In this document: piece after piece, positions 43,367-54,044 of the stretch
How positions within the stretch are numbered: the stretch's first letter is position 1
Layout: each line of letters opens with the position of its first letter
NCBI RefSeq assembly: GCF_030815975.1
Contig: NZ_JAUSXL010000001.1
Coordinates: 62,001 to 126,000 of the forward strand
Direction of reading: 5' to 3'
From: Variovorax paradoxus
GTDB taxonomy: Bacteria > Pseudomonadota > Gammaproteobacteria > Burkholderiales > Burkholderiaceae_C
DNA length: 64,000 bases
Position numbers and translations under genes: made by a program
The notes under the pieces: generated by a model
The model's input: the letters and a program-made list of their open reading frames with translations, nothing else
What the model was told of the DNA's origin: nothing
Databases searched by the model: none

Positions 43367-43916
43367 GCGCCCGGGCGTCCGCAAACAGCCTGACCATCTC
43401 GCGGTCGAAGACCGGCAGATCCTGGGGCTTGCGGCTCGTGATCAGGTTGCCGTCGACCACCACCTCGCGGTCCACCCACTTGGCGCCGGCATTCGTCAGG
43501 TCGGTGCGCAGCGAAGGCCACGAGGTCATCGTGCGGCCTCGCACCGCATCGGCCTCGATCAGCGTCCACGGTCCGTGGCAGATCGCGGCCACCGGCTTGC
43601 CGGCCTTGATGAAATCCCGGACGAAGGCGACGGCCTCCTCGTTGATGCGCAAGGCATCGGGGTTCACGACGCCGCCGGGCAGCACGAGCGCATCGAACTC
43701 GTGCGCGGCCGCCTGCGGCAGCGGTATGTCGACATTGAACTCGTCGGCCGGCTTGTGGTGCTTCCAGCCGCGCACGGTGCTGTCCTTCGGCGAGACGATT
43801 TTGGTGGCGGCGCCCGCCGCATCGAGCGCCTTGCGGGGTTCCGTCATCTCGGCTTGCTCGAAGCCGTCGGCCACGAGAATGGCGACCTTGGCGCCATCGA
43901 GTAGGGTTTTGCTCAT
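43359..43916 (-). CDS. DJ-1/PfpI-family protein (type 1 glutamine amidotransferase-like)
   Basis: 185 residues, close to PfpI/YhbO length. Nucleophile Cys in AAICHGPW with the preceding His-dyad region; GFEQAEMTEPRKAL near the start holds the conserved Glu; ALVLPGGVVNPDALR and TSWPSLRTDLTNAGAKWVDREVVVDGNLITSRKPQDLP are typical of the PfpI branch. Members are glyoxalase/deglycase-like or protease-like stress proteins. Confidence 0.9.
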   Translation of the reverse strand: MSKTLLDGAKVAILVADGFEQAEMTEPRKALDAAGAATKIVSPKDSTVRGWKHHKPADEFNVDIPLPQAAAHEFDALVLPGGVVNPDALRINEEAVAFVRDFIKAGKPVAAICHGPWTLIEADAVRGRTMTSWPSLRTDLTNAGAKWVDREVVVDGNLITSRKPQDLPVFDREMVRLFADARAHA

Positions 43917-44203
43917 GTGGAATCCTTTCGGCCGTGTTTTCGAAAGAAGGCAGCGGCCGGTCGTTGCTGTTCATTGGGGGGATGTGGTGCGCTTTTCATG
44001 CCATGCGCCTTGCCCACGGGCTTCGCTCATTGGCTGTGCGCCGGCCTGTCCGATCCCATGCCTGTCGTGCTCGCTCGATTCCGCAAGAGCACCGTCGGGG
44101 TCCAGAGGAGCGCACCACATCCGATACCAGACTGCGCCGCCGCATGGCCGCCTTCTGTCAGCGGGATGCGAAAGCGCTGTAGGAATTGCGCCGACGGCGG
44201 CGC
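43917..44203. other. Gene-free gap, no feature recognised
   Basis: 287 bp between the DJ-1 start and the CBS-protein stop. It must hold the DJ-1 promoter (minus strand). No hairpin, repeat or convincing frame was seen. Confidence 0.5.
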
Positions 44204-44623
44204 TCAGGCGGGCTCCGAAATCTCGCACAGCGCTTCGGCCGCGGGAGCCGGTTCGGCTTCCCTGACCGCAATGTCGCCCAGCGCCACGATGCCCACCAGG
44301 CGCTTGTCGCGGCTGACGATCGGCAGCCGCCGGATCTGGTACTCGCCCATGATCGCGACCACGCGTTCGACCGGCTCGTCTTCGTAGGCCCACCGGATGC
44401 GGTCGGACATCACGTCGCGCACCTTGGTGTCGCCGCCGCGGCCTTCGGCCACCGCGCGCACGGCAATGTCGCGGTCCGAGATGGACCCGATCATCCGGTC
44501 GTTCTCGCCGACCGGCATCATGCCGAAGTCGCCGTCGCGCATCTGCCGCGCGGCCTCGGCAATCGTCGCATCGGGACTGATGACTTGCACGTCCCGGCTC
44601 ATCACATCCTTGATCGTGTGCAT
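44204..44623 (-). CDS. CBS-domain pair protein
   Basis: 139 residues made of two CBS motifs: IKDVMSRDVQVISPDATIAEAARQM with GMMPVGENDRMIGSISDRDIAVRAV, then VRDVMSDRIRWAYEDEPVERVVAIM with RRLPIVSRDKRLVGIVALGDIA. Such stand-alone Bateman modules bind adenine nucleotides. AAGGAG precedes the ATG. The surrounding stress genes suggest energy-state sensing; the target is unknown. Confidence 0.9.
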   Translation of the reverse strand: MHTIKDVMSRDVQVISPDATIAEAARQMRDGDFGMMPVGENDRMIGSISDRDIAVRAVAEGRGGDTKVRDVMSDRIRWAYEDEPVERVVAIMGEYQIRRLPIVSRDKRLVGIVALGDIAVREAEPAPAAEALCEISEPA

Positions 44624-44732
44624 GGAAGTCTCCTTGAGGTTTGGCCCATGAGGGACTATGCGAACGCTTGCCGATTTTCTTCTGTAGGACTTGGCCTTCC
44701 ACGCACGTGATCGGCCTCGCTGACGGATCCGG

Positions 44733-44912
44733 TTGCTCACGGCGTCCGCGCCCGCGCTGGCCCGGCACGCCAGGGCCCCATCCAAGGAGCGCACTGCGGC
44801 AGAGCGCTCGGCAGCGGCGCGCAAGGCGGCGCAGACCAGGAGCCCCGCCGAACGCTCGCATGCCGCCCGCAAGGCTGCACGGACGCGCGCCGCGCACCAG
44901 GCCGGCAAGTGA
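44733..44912 (+). CDS. Possible small Ala/Arg/Lys-rich basic protein
   Basis: 59 codons from a TTG, no strong ribosome site. The second half repeats ERSAAARKAAQTR and ERSHAARKAARTR, a pattern seen in small histone-like or stress-induced basic proteins. Regular repeats and composition argue for coding; the weak start may mean a frame error near the 5' end or a remnant. It lies in the otherwise empty gap 44624-44955. Confidence 0.4.
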   Translation: MLTASAPALARHARAPSKERTAAERSAAARKAAQTRSPAERSHAARKAARTRAAHQAGK

Positions 44913-44955
44913 CGGCGGGCAGCTTGCATTCGACAGGAAGGCCGATTGGCCGAGG

Positions 44956-46191
44956 TCAATGGCCGAGCGGAGTCACGCGGGGCGCGTGGTGCGGCAGCCA
45001 TGCAATCCATGAGGGATACCACCGCAGCAGGTGAAAGACGACAAGGCTGCGCACCAGCCGCCAGCTGCTCCATTTGCCCAGGTCCGCGGCCTCGATCCGC
45101 TTGCAATGGCTGCTCATGCGCTCGAGCCGCTCGGACAAGGCACGGTTGAATGCCTGGTCATGCACCACCACGTTGGCCTCGAGATTGAGCGCCAAGCTCA
45201 GCGGATCCAGGTTGCTCGAGCCCACGGTGCTCCAGCAGTCGTCCGTGAGCGCCACCTTTGCATGCATCGGCCGCTCGCAATATTCGAAGATGCTCACGCC
45301 GGCAAGCAGGAGGTGGTGGTACAGCATGCGGGCCGCGACCCTGACGATCGGTATGTCGGGCTCGCCCTGAAGGATCAGGCGCACGTCGACGCCTCGCCGC
45401 GAAGCGTTGCGCATGTCCTGGATGAGGCGGTAGCCGGGAAAGAAATAGGCATTGGCGATGACGACGCGATGCCTCGCGCTGCGGATGGCCACGCGGTAGT
45501 GGCGCTCGATGTTGTTCGTGTGGCGCCAGTTGTCGCGTGTGACGAGACACACTTCGGCTTCGCCGGCACGTGCATGGCCGCCGGCGCGGCCGGCGCTTTC
45601 CGGCTGGGGCTCCGACGGCCCGGGGCGAAGGCTGCGCACGCTTTGCGCCTTCTTGTCGGCAGCAATCGCGTGCGCGGCGAAACGGCGGATCACCTGCACG
45701 ATCGGCCCATTCAGTTCCACCGCGTAGTCCTGCTTGGCCGTGTCTCCGAAATCGAGCAGCTGATCGGCGGAAAAGTTGATGCCGCCGACGAATGCACACG
45801 CATCATCGACAACCACGATCTTGCGATGCATCCGGCGAAGCAGGTTCAGCCGCTGCCCCAGGATGCTGTGGCCCGGATCGAACACCCTGAGCCTGACGCC
45901 GGCCGAAGCCATCCCGTCGATGAACGCCTCGGACAAATTGGGTGAGCCGAAGCCGTCGATCAGCACGTCGACCCGGACGCCGCGCCTGGCGGCCGAGCAC
46001 AGGCACGCATGCAGTTCCGTGCCGACCTTGTCTTCGTACAGGATGAAGGTCTCGATGATCACCTCGCGCTGCGCGCGCCGCACGGCCTCGAACACGCGCG
46101 GAAAGAACTCCTCCCCATTCTCCAGGAGGGAGACCCGGTTGCCTGGAACCCAGCGAGATCGGGCAAGGCCTCTTGCGGATGTGTTCTTCAT
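44956..46191 (-). CDS. clsB: Cardiolipin synthase B-type phospholipase D protein
   Basis: 411 residues with two complete HKD motifs: HRKIVVVDD near residue 122 and HAKVALTDD near residue 308, each followed by the G-G/S-x3-S segments (FVGGINFSAD; TVGSSNLDPLS). The opening GNRVSLLENGEEFFPRVFEAVRRAQREVIIETFI matches ClsB. It makes cardiolipin from phosphatidylglycerol at the inner membrane. An Ala/Arg/Pro-rich insert of about 30 residues sits between the halves. Confidence 0.9.
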   Translation of the reverse strand: MKNTSARGLARSRWVPGNRVSLLENGEEFFPRVFEAVRRAQREVIIETFILYEDKVGTELHACLCSAARRGVRVDVLIDGFGSPNLSEAFIDGMASAGVRLRVFDPGHSILGQRLNLLRRMHRKIVVVDDACAFVGGINFSADQLLDFGDTAKQDYAVELNGPIVQVIRRFAAHAIAADKKAQSVRSLRPGPSEPQPESAGRAGGHARAGEAEVCLVTRDNWRHTNNIERHYRVAIRSARHRVVIANAYFFPGYRLIQDMRNASRRGVDVRLILQGEPDIPIVRVAARMLYHHLLLAGVSIFEYCERPMHAKVALTDDCWSTVGSSNLDPLSLALNLEANVVVHDQAFNRALSERLERMSSHCKRIEAADLGKWSSWRLVRSLVVFHLLRWYPSWIAWLPHHAPRVTPLGH

Positions 46192-46245
46192 GGCCAGGGC
46201 CGGGCAGTTCGTCTGGAGCGAGCGGGGCCCGTGCGCAACTGGACC

Positions 46246-46617
46246 TCACCGGGCCTGGTAGCCCAGGCAGTGCTCGAAAAAAGCATCGAGCTCGGTGGAC
46301 TTGTCGAAGACCGCATCGGCGCCAAGCGCCAGGCAGCGGCGGCGCATTTCGGCGCTCGGGTAGTTCGTCAGAACGATCAGATGCTTGTCTTTGGAGCGGC
46401 CCTGGCAGGCGCGGATGACCGTCAGACCCGAGCCCTCTCTGAGGAAGAGGTCGACGATGACCAGTTGCCAGGAGCCATGCAGCGCGAGGGCGTCGATGGC
46501 CCCTTCAGCCGTCTCGGCGCTCGCCACGACGTGGACGCCGGCCAGTTCTTCCAGCGCAGGAATCAGATTGTCCCGGATCGTCCGGCTGTCCTCGACAAGG
46601 ATCGTAGTGAGTGGCAT
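46246..46617 (-). CDS. Single-domain response regulator (receiver)
   Basis: 123 residues, a receiver domain only. Acidic pair in VEDS, phospho-acceptor Asp in LVIVDLFLREG, Thr in IVLTNYP and Lys in DAVFDKS. Start MPLTTIL at 46617 fits the receiver boundary; no strong ribosome site. No kinase adjoins. It lies 54 bases upstream of clsB on the same strand. Confidence 0.88.
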   Translation of the reverse strand: MPLTTILVEDSRTIRDNLIPALEELAGVHVVASAETAEGAIDALALHGSWQLVIVDLFLREGSGLTVIRACQGRSKDKHLIVLTNYPSAEMRRRCLALGADAVFDKSTELDAFFEHCLGYQAR

Positions 46618-46760
46618 GCATACGCTTTCGGCGTCTGGAGGCCCTTGGACAACGGAACGCAACCACCAATCGGTTCTTTTTACGGCCTGGGTTTCCCTGT
46701 CCTTGTAGGCAGGCTTCTCGACTTGGGGGCGGTGCTCAGGAAGCGCGCCGCCGATGAGCC

Positions 46761-47042
46761 TTATGGCGCCTTCTTGTTGCTTTCGGATTCCAACGCTTCG
46801 GCGACCTTCTCCAGCAGATCGACAGACTTCGAGAGCTTCTTCTCGATCTCATCGGTCTGTTCGATCGCACGGTCGAGGTCGTCGCTGCGCACGTCCCGGG
46901 CAACGCCCTTGTCCAGAACCACGTGAACGAGAGCGAGTTCGTCCGCGGCTTCCTCCACCGTTTTCTTTACCTGCTTGCTTTCGTCCAGAGCGCGTTCGAC
47001 GGCACGGCTGCTGCTACTCTCAGGCGCTTTAGCGTTGGGCAT
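46761..47042 (-). CDS. Hypothetical coiled-coil protein
   Basis: 93 residues, nearly all helical and charged, with heptad-like spacing in VEEAADELALVHVVLDKG and IEQTDEIEKKLSKSVDLLEKVAEALE. AAGGAG seven bases before the ATG supports expression. No family recognised. Confidence 0.75.
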   Translation of the reverse strand: MPNAKAPESSSSRAVERALDESKQVKKTVEEAADELALVHVVLDKGVARDVRSDDLDRAIEQTDEIEKKLSKSVDLLEKVAEALESESNKKAP

Positions 47043-47120
47043 ACCGATCTCCTTGCGAGTACGAGTACGCTTTCATCGTATACCGGCGCCGCCGAAGCGT
47101 CGACAAATGGGTAGGCCGCC

Positions 47121-48305
47121 CTATACCCCGAGCGCCTCCAGCGGCCCGAAGAACTCATAGCGCAACTGCTGCTTGGGCACGCCGAGCGCAAGGCCGCTCG
47201 CATACACCGCCTTCATGAAAGGCTTCGGCCCGAGAAAGTAGAGGTCGACGTCGCGGTCGGCCGGCAGCTGCTGCGCGAGCAGCTCGCGCGTGACGAAGCC
47301 GGTCGCATGCGGCTGGTCGGATTCGCGTGGCGCATCGTAGACATAGAGCGGCTTCACGTTGGCATGCTGCGCCGCCAACGCATCGACGCGCGAACGGAAC
47401 GCGTGGGCGCCGCCATGCCGCGCGGCATGAATGAAGTGCACCGGCCGGCCGGTGTGCGCCACCGACTCGAGCATGCTCATGGCCGGCGTGATGCCCACGC
47501 CGCCCGTCACCAGCACCAGCGGGCGCACATGCTCGCCCGCGGGCTGCAGCACGAAGTCGCCGCAAGGCGCCTGCACACGCAGGACGGTGCCCACCGTCGC
47601 CGCTTCGTGCAGCCAGTTCGAGGCCCGGCCCCCCTCCTCCTGCTTGACGCTGATGCGGTACCAGGGCTTGCCGGGCGCGTCGGACAGCGAGTAGTTGCGC
47701 CGCAGTGGCTCGCCATCGATGTCCAGCACCAGCGTGAGGTACTGGCCCGGCGAGAACGCGAGCAGCGGGCCGCCGTCGGTGGGCTCCAGGTAGAAGGAGG
47801 TGATGACTTCGCTCTCGGCCTCGCGCCGCGCCACGCGGAACTCGCGCTCGCCGCGCCAGCCGCCGGTCTGCGCGGCGTTGGCGCGGTAGACCTCTTCCTC
47901 GGCGGCGATGAGCAGCGCCGCGAGCGATTGATAGGCTTCGCCCCAGGCCGCGATGATCTCGTCGGTCGCCGCATCGCCGAGCACATCCTTGATGGCCTGC
48001 AGCAGGCAGCCGCCGACCACCGGGTAGTGCTCGGGCAGCACGCCCAGCGCGGCGTGCTTCTGGATGATGCGCGGCAGCGCGCCGGCAATCTCGTCCAGCC
48101 GGTCGATGTGCGTGGCATAGGCCAGCACCGCGCCCGCCAGTGCACGTGCCTGGCTGCCCGCGGCCTGGTGCGCCTCGTTGAAGAAGGCCTTCACCTCCGG
48201 ATGGGTCTCGAACATGATCCGGTAGAAGTGGCTGGTGATGGCCTCCCCGTGCGCCTGGAGCGCGGGAACGGTGGCTTTGACGATGGCGATGGTTTGCGGG
48301 GTCAT
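47121..48305 (-). CDS. hmp: Flavohaemoprotein, nitric oxide dioxygenase
   Basis: 394 residues, normal Hmp length. Globin domain at residues 1-140 (HFYRIMFETHPEVKAFFNEAHQ; proximal His in ALGVLPEHYPVVG), FAD domain with RRNYSLSD, NAD domain with LVTGGVGITPAMSML and the C-terminal YEFFGP. It converts NO to nitrate with O2 and NADPH. Divergent from norR, with a candidate sigma-54 promoter and NorR-type sites between them. Confidence 0.95.
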   Translation of the reverse strand: MTPQTIAIVKATVPALQAHGEAITSHFYRIMFETHPEVKAFFNEAHQAAGSQARALAGAVLAYATHIDRLDEIAGALPRIIQKHAALGVLPEHYPVVGGCLLQAIKDVLGDAATDEIIAAWGEAYQSLAALLIAAEEEVYRANAAQTGGWRGEREFRVARREAESEVITSFYLEPTDGGPLLAFSPGQYLTLVLDIDGEPLRRNYSLSDAPGKPWYRISVKQEEGGRASNWLHEAATVGTVLRVQAPCGDFVLQPAGEHVRPLVLVTGGVGITPAMSMLESVAHTGRPVHFIHAARHGGAHAFRSRVDALAAQHANVKPLYVYDAPRESDQPHATGFVTRELLAQQLPADRDVDLYFLGPKPFMKAVYASGLALGVPKQQLRYEFFGPLEALGV

Positions 48306-48346
48306 CTGTGGCTTTCGGGGTCGGCAGTTGAGATGTCCTTCTCCTC

Positions 48347-48361
48347 TCACGATCCGTGCCA
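48347..48361 (-). promoter_or_regulatory. Candidate sigma-54 promoter of hmp
   Basis: On the minus strand TGGCACGGATCGTGA: a perfect -24 element (TGGCACG) with correct spacing to a -12 of GTGA, where only the final C of TTGC is missing from the invariant part. The predicted start is about 30 bases before the hmp ATG. NorR is a sigma-54 activator, which makes such a promoter expected. Confidence 0.45.
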
Positions 48362-48443
48362 GTCGGCGGCCGCGCGCAAGTGCCTGCCAGCACTGGGGTT
48401 TTCGATGCGTGGTCAAATTCGCAACAAGATTCACGTTGTATTT

Positions 48444-50021
<1,578 letters not shown>

Positions 50022-50187
50022 ACGGCCGATCGCCGCTCCCCATTTTGTGGGAGTGTTAACCGTTACCAATCTCCACACAATCAGACGAAATTTCGACAAA
50101 TAATTACTTGACGCAACGAAGCTGCCGGAAGCCGAGAAGTTCCAGCAAGAGACAAGCTCGGTACTGCGAACCCATTTGGAGCTTGTC

Positions 50188-50436
50188 TTGGAAAACCTGT
50201 TTTCAAGTTGCCCGTGCGGCTTCGGCCACCTGAAGCGCCTCCAGCGGCACCTGTGGATGCGTCTGTTTCCTTCGCGACGGCTGTACCGCTGCGCCCAATG
50301 CGGCCGGTTGCAACTCGCTTCCCGGAAAGCCGTTGAACAAGCGATTGCCACGCGCCTGGCCCAGGAAGCGACGCATCGGCGGCCTCAGGAGGCGAATCTG
50401 AATACCGCATACGGCCCTGCGCATCGAGGAAGTTGA
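50188..50436 (+). CDS. Small zinc-ribbon-like hypothetical protein
   Basis: 82 residues from a TTG at 50188 with GGAG six bases upstream (a TTG at 50176 is possible). CPCGFGH and CAQCG, 29 residues apart, make a probable zinc-binding pair around a very basic stretch HLKRLQRHLWMRLFPSRRLYR. The function is unknown; a nucleic-acid contact is plausible. It stands alone between norR and a convergent small gene. A weak stem CTCCC/GGGAG lies upstream at 50035-50053. Confidence 0.55.
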   Translation: MENLFSSCPCGFGHLKRLQRHLWMRLFPSRRLYRCAQCGRLQLASRKAVEQAIATRLAQEATHRRPQEANLNTAYGPAHRGS

Positions 50437-50472
50437 AGCTTCTTCAATCAACCTCCCTAAGACCGCCGATCG

Positions 50473-50721
50473 CTACCTGCTTGTATTCAATAACTCGATA
50501 AGCTGCCTGTAGCCTTCGGCTTTTCTCTTGGCTTCATTGATCGCGCTAGTCAACGATTTCTGATTTTCGAAATCATTGCCACGAAGCGATTTAAGTTGTT
50601 CTTCCCGGCGCTGAACGTCTTCGGTTTGCACGAGAAGATACCCTTTGACATCCTTGGCGGAGAGCGGCGGAGTGTCGTTCATGGGCGACGGCACGCCGTG
50701 CCCCATCAGCCAGCGCACCAT
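50473..50721 (-). CDS. Hypothetical protein
   Basis: 82 residues from ATG 50721 (GAGGGG 10 bases before); an ATG at 50692 would give 72. The helical C-terminal half (DVQRREEQLKSLRGNDFENQKSLTSAINEAKRKAEGYRQLIELL) has a coiled-coil character. GC content is lower than in its neighbours, which hints at different ancestry. No family recognised. Confidence 0.55.
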   Translation of the reverse strand: MVRWLMGHGVPSPMNDTPPLSAKDVKGYLLVQTEDVQRREEQLKSLRGNDFENQKSLTSAINEAKRKAEGYRQLIELLNTSR

Positions 50722-50837
50722 TTCGATATTGCCCCTCGAGCTGCGGACAGGCCGCGCGCCGGCGTTGCAGCGCACGCGGCATTCTAGGGACCGGTCTTGC
50801 GCCGCTTTGCGGGCGGCGGCGGCTCACCGGATGCCGA

Positions 50838-51179
50838 TCACGGAGCGCCGTCGAGCAGCCATTGCGCGAGCGACTGCAGGTCGGCGTCGGGCACCCGGCC
50901 TTGCGGCGGCATGGGCATGGCGCCCCACTTTCCCGAACTGCCGGCCTTGATGCTCGCGGCCAGCTGCGCCGCGCTGGTCTTTCCGTCGCCATACCGTGCG
51001 CCGATGTCCTTCCACGACGGACCCACCACCTTGGCTGCGGGCTGGTGGCACGCGACGCAGGCGTACTTCTGCGCCAGTGCCTGGCTGGCTGCCGCGTGAT
51101 CCGGCCACACTGCGCTCGCGCAGAGCCCGAGGACCAGGGCGACAGAGGCCGCGGCGTGCTGCTTGCGCAGGTCAATCAT
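50838..51179 (-). CDS. Cytochrome c (class I) of the molybdenum hydroxylase cluster
   Basis: 113 residues: signal peptide 1-30, haem motif CVACH, GPSWKDIGARYG, and axial Met in MPMPPQGRVPDADLQSLAQWLL. Size and sequence fit c551/c552-type carriers. The start at 51179 is preferred because AAGGAAGG precedes it, although an ATG at 51200 overlaps the hydroxylase stop. Likely electron acceptor for the two-subunit hydroxylase upstream. Confidence 0.9.
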   Translation of the reverse strand: MIDLRKQHAAASVALVLGLCASAVWPDHAAASQALAQKYACVACHQPAAKVVGPSWKDIGARYGDGKTSAAQLAASIKAGSSGKWGAMPMPPQGRVPDADLQSLAQWLLDGAP

Positions 51180-51196
51180 CGTGTGCCTTCCTTCGC

Positions 51197-53452
51197 TCAT
51201 GCCAGGTTGAAAGGCAGCTGGCGCAACGGCTTGCCGGTCAGCTGCGCGATGGCGTTCGCGAAGGCCGGCGCCAGCGGCGGCAGGCCCGGCTCGCCGATGC
51301 CCTTGGGCGGCTCCGCGCTCGGCACGATGTGCACGGCGAACTCGGGCATGTCGGTGATGCGCGCCACGGTGAAGTCGCCGAAGTTGCTCTGCTGCACTTC
51401 ACCGTTCTTCAACGTGATGGCCGCACCCGGCAGGCACATCGACAGGCCCATGACCGCGGCGCCCTGCACCTGGGCTTCCACGCTGCGCGGATTGACGGCC
51501 AGGTTGCAGTGCACCCCGGCGGTGGCGCGGTGCAGCACCGGCTGGCCATCCTTCACCGAAGCCTCCACCACGTAGGCCACCACGGACTCGAAGGATTCGT
51601 GCACGGCCACGCCCCAGGCACGGCCGGTGGGGAGTTTCTTCTTGCCGTAGCCGCTCTGGTCGACGGCGAGCTGCAGCGCGGCGCGGTGGCGCGGGTGCTT
51701 GTCGCCGAAGAGCTGCATGCGGTAGGCCACCGGGTCCTGCTTCGTGCTGCGCGCGACCTCGTCGAGCAGGGTCTCCATCACGAAGGCGGTGTGGGTGGAA
51801 CCCACGCTGCGCCACCACAGCACCGGCACGTTGAGCTTGGGGTGGTGCACGGTCAGGCGCATCGGCAGCGGATAGGGATCGCGCATGCCCTCGACGGCCG
51901 TGGCGTCGATGCCGTTCTTCACCATCGAGTCGCCGAACACCGTGCCGGTGGTGATCGACTGGCCCACGATGACGTGGTCCCAGGCCAGCACCTTGCCGCG
52001 CTCGTCGAAGCCGATGCGCGCGCGGTGCAGGTGCATGGGACGGTAGTAGCCACCCTTGACGTCGTCCTCGCGGCTCCACAGCAGGCGCACCGGCGCATTC
52101 AGGCCGGCGGCGCGCGCGGCCTTGGCGATCTCGCAGGCCTCGACCACCACGTCGCTCGAACCGACGAAGCGCCGGCCGAAACCGCCGCCCGCCATCTGCA
52201 CATTGACCGTGACCTGCTCGGGCTTGAGGCCGAGCACGCGCGCCGCCGCGGCGCCGTCGAGCCCGGCGCTCTGCGTGCCGACCCACAGCTCGGCGCTGTC
52301 GGCCGACAGCTTGACGGTGCAGTTCAGCGGCTCCATGGGCGCGTGGGCAAGATAGGGGAACACGAACTCGGCTTCGAGGTGCCTGGGCGCCTTGGCGAGC
52401 GGCGCCATGTCGGCGTCGAACTTGCGCGGACCTGGCTTGGCGGCCAGTTCACGGTACTGCACCAATTGCTTGTCGCTGTCGACCTTCTCGACGGCGCCCG
52501 TGTCCCACTGCAGCTTGAGCGCATCGCGGCCCAGCTTGGCGGGCCAGTAGCCGTCGGCCACCACGGCCACGCCCTCGGCGCCGCGGTCCAGCGGCACGCG
52601 CAGCACGGCCTTCACGCCCTTGACGGCGCGCGCGGCACTGTCGTCCACCGAGGCGAGCCGCGCGCCGAACACCGGCGGATGCGCCACCACCGCCGTGAGC
52701 TGGCCGGCATGCTTGACGTCGATGCCGAAGTCCTGCCGGCCGCTGCTTTTGGCGCGCGCGTCCAGCCGCGTGGTCGGGCGGCCGATGATCCTGAAGTCCT
52801 TCGGGTCCTTCAGCGTGACCTTCTCGGGCACCGGCAGGGCCATGGCGGCTTCGGCCAGTTCGCCATAACCCAGCTTGCGGCCGTTCGGGCCCAGCACGGT
52901 GCCAGCCTGCGTGCGCAGCGTGGCCACGTCGACGTTCCAGCGCGCCGCGGCCGCCGACAGCAGCATGGCGCGGGCGCGCGCGCCCAGTTCGCGGTACTGC
53001 GTGAAGCTGTTCTTGATCGAGTTGGAGCCGCCCGTGAGGTGCATGCCGAAGACGGGGTCGTGGTAGGCGGGGTCGTTGGTGCCGCTCTTGCTGCGCACCA
53101 TGCTCCAGTCGGCATCGAGCTCCTCGGCCAGGATCATCGGCAGGCCCGTCTGCACGCCCTGGCCGAATTCCAGCCGGTTCTGCGTCACGGTGACTTCGCC
53201 GTTGGGGGCGATCTGCACGAAGGCCGAGGGCTGCTGCGTCGGCTTGAGGGCGCCGGCCGCCGCTCCCTTGCCGGTGGCCTGCGCCATGGCCATGTGGGGA
53301 AAGGCGCCGAGCGCAAGGCCGCCGGCGCCGGCCAGCTTCAGGAAGCTGCGGCGCGGCAGCGCGGCGGTGTCTTCGGGTTGCTGCTGGCTGGCGGCCATCA
53401 GGCGTTGCAGGGCGCGCGGCAGTTCGCTGGGATCGATATGGGTGGGCAGCAT
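51197..53452 (-). CDS. Molybdopterin hydroxylase large subunit (isoquinoline 1-oxidoreductase beta-like)
   Basis: 751 residues. A perfect twin-arginine motif RRSFLKLAG at residues 34-42 predicts Tat export of the folded enzyme. The two halves have the xanthine-dehydrogenase-family Mo domain: GGGFGRRF binds the cofactor region, ALQLAVDQSGYG lies in the middle, and KGIGEPGLPPLAPA near the C-terminus carries the catalytic Glu. It hydroxylates N-heterocycles or oxidises aldehydes. Partners are the [2Fe-2S] subunit upstream and cytochrome c downstream. Confidence 0.92.
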   Translation of the reverse strand: MLPTHIDPSELPRALQRLMAASQQQPEDTAALPRRSFLKLAGAGGLALGAFPHMAMAQATGKGAAAGALKPTQQPSAFVQIAPNGEVTVTQNRLEFGQGVQTGLPMILAEELDADWSMVRSKSGTNDPAYHDPVFGMHLTGGSNSIKNSFTQYRELGARARAMLLSAAAARWNVDVATLRTQAGTVLGPNGRKLGYGELAEAAMALPVPEKVTLKDPKDFRIIGRPTTRLDARAKSSGRQDFGIDVKHAGQLTAVVAHPPVFGARLASVDDSAARAVKGVKAVLRVPLDRGAEGVAVVADGYWPAKLGRDALKLQWDTGAVEKVDSDKQLVQYRELAAKPGPRKFDADMAPLAKAPRHLEAEFVFPYLAHAPMEPLNCTVKLSADSAELWVGTQSAGLDGAAAARVLGLKPEQVTVNVQMAGGGFGRRFVGSSDVVVEACEIAKAARAAGLNAPVRLLWSREDDVKGGYYRPMHLHRARIGFDERGKVLAWDHVIVGQSITTGTVFGDSMVKNGIDATAVEGMRDPYPLPMRLTVHHPKLNVPVLWWRSVGSTHTAFVMETLLDEVARSTKQDPVAYRMQLFGDKHPRHRAALQLAVDQSGYGKKKLPTGRAWGVAVHESFESVVAYVVEASVKDGQPVLHRATAGVHCNLAVNPRSVEAQVQGAAVMGLSMCLPGAAITLKNGEVQQSNFGDFTVARITDMPEFAVHIVPSAEPPKGIGEPGLPPLAPAFANAIAQLTGKPLRQLPFNLA

Positions 53453-53465
53453 GGCGGACGCTCCT

Positions 53466-53939
53466 TCAAGCCAGGGTTTTGGCGGCATCGGCCACCGCGG
53501 CGCGGATGCGGGCATAGGTGCCGCAGCGGCAGATGTTGCCGGCCATGGCGGCATCGATCTCGGCCGCCGTGGGCTGCTTGCCCTGGGGCTGCGATTTGAG
53601 GAACGCCGTGGCGCTCATGATCTGGCCGCTCTGGCAGTAGCCGCACTGCGCCACGTCGTGCCGGACCCATGCCGCGTGCACGGCGGCACCCACGGGGTCG
53701 CTGCCGTCGGTGGCGGCTTCGATGGTGACGATCTTCTTGCCCTCGGCGGCGGAGATGGGCGTGATGCACGAGCGGATGGCCTGGCCGTCCAGATGCACCG
53801 TGCAGGCGCCGCACAGCGCGGCGCCGCAGCCGAACTTGGTGCCGGTCATGCCCAGCGTATCGCGCAGGGCCCAGAGGATGGGGGTGCCGGGGTCGGCGTC
53901 GACCGTGTGGTCGCGGCCGTTGACGTTGAGCGCGCTCAT
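53466..53939 (-). CDS. [2Fe-2S] subunit of the molybdenum hydroxylase (isoquinoline 1-oxidoreductase alpha-like)
   Basis: 157 residues with two iron-sulfur sites: plant-ferredoxin type KFGCGAALCGACTVHLDG with the later Cys in RSCITP, and the helical-bundle type CGYCQSGQIMSA with NICRCGTY. It passes electrons from the Mo site to the cytochrome. 13 bases before the large-subunit gene. Divergent from the HTH gene. Confidence 0.93.
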   Translation of the reverse strand: MSALNVNGRDHTVDADPGTPILWALRDTLGMTGTKFGCGAALCGACTVHLDGQAIRSCITPISAAEGKKIVTIEAATDGSDPVGAAVHAAWVRHDVAQCGYCQSGQIMSATAFLKSQPQGKQPTAAEIDAAMAGNICRCGTYARIRAAVADAAKTLA

Positions 53940-54044
53940 GGTGGGGTCCGTTCTTCTTCGTGGGGTGGGTGGCGCCGGATGGCGCTGGAGGCGACTGTAG
54001 GAACAAGCTTCAAAAAGAAACAGTGGCGAATATTGCATGCCCTG

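Noticed and set aside
46009..46926. Plus-strand 305-codon frame antisense to clsB and the receiver gene
   Set aside because: Antisense to well-supported genes with HKD and receiver motifs; no recognisable domain.
48376..48389. TGGCAGGCACTTGC as an alternative sigma-54 promoter for hmp
   Set aside because: The GG-GC spacing is one base short of the strict sigma-54 requirement; the site at 48347-48361 has correct spacing and a perfect -24.
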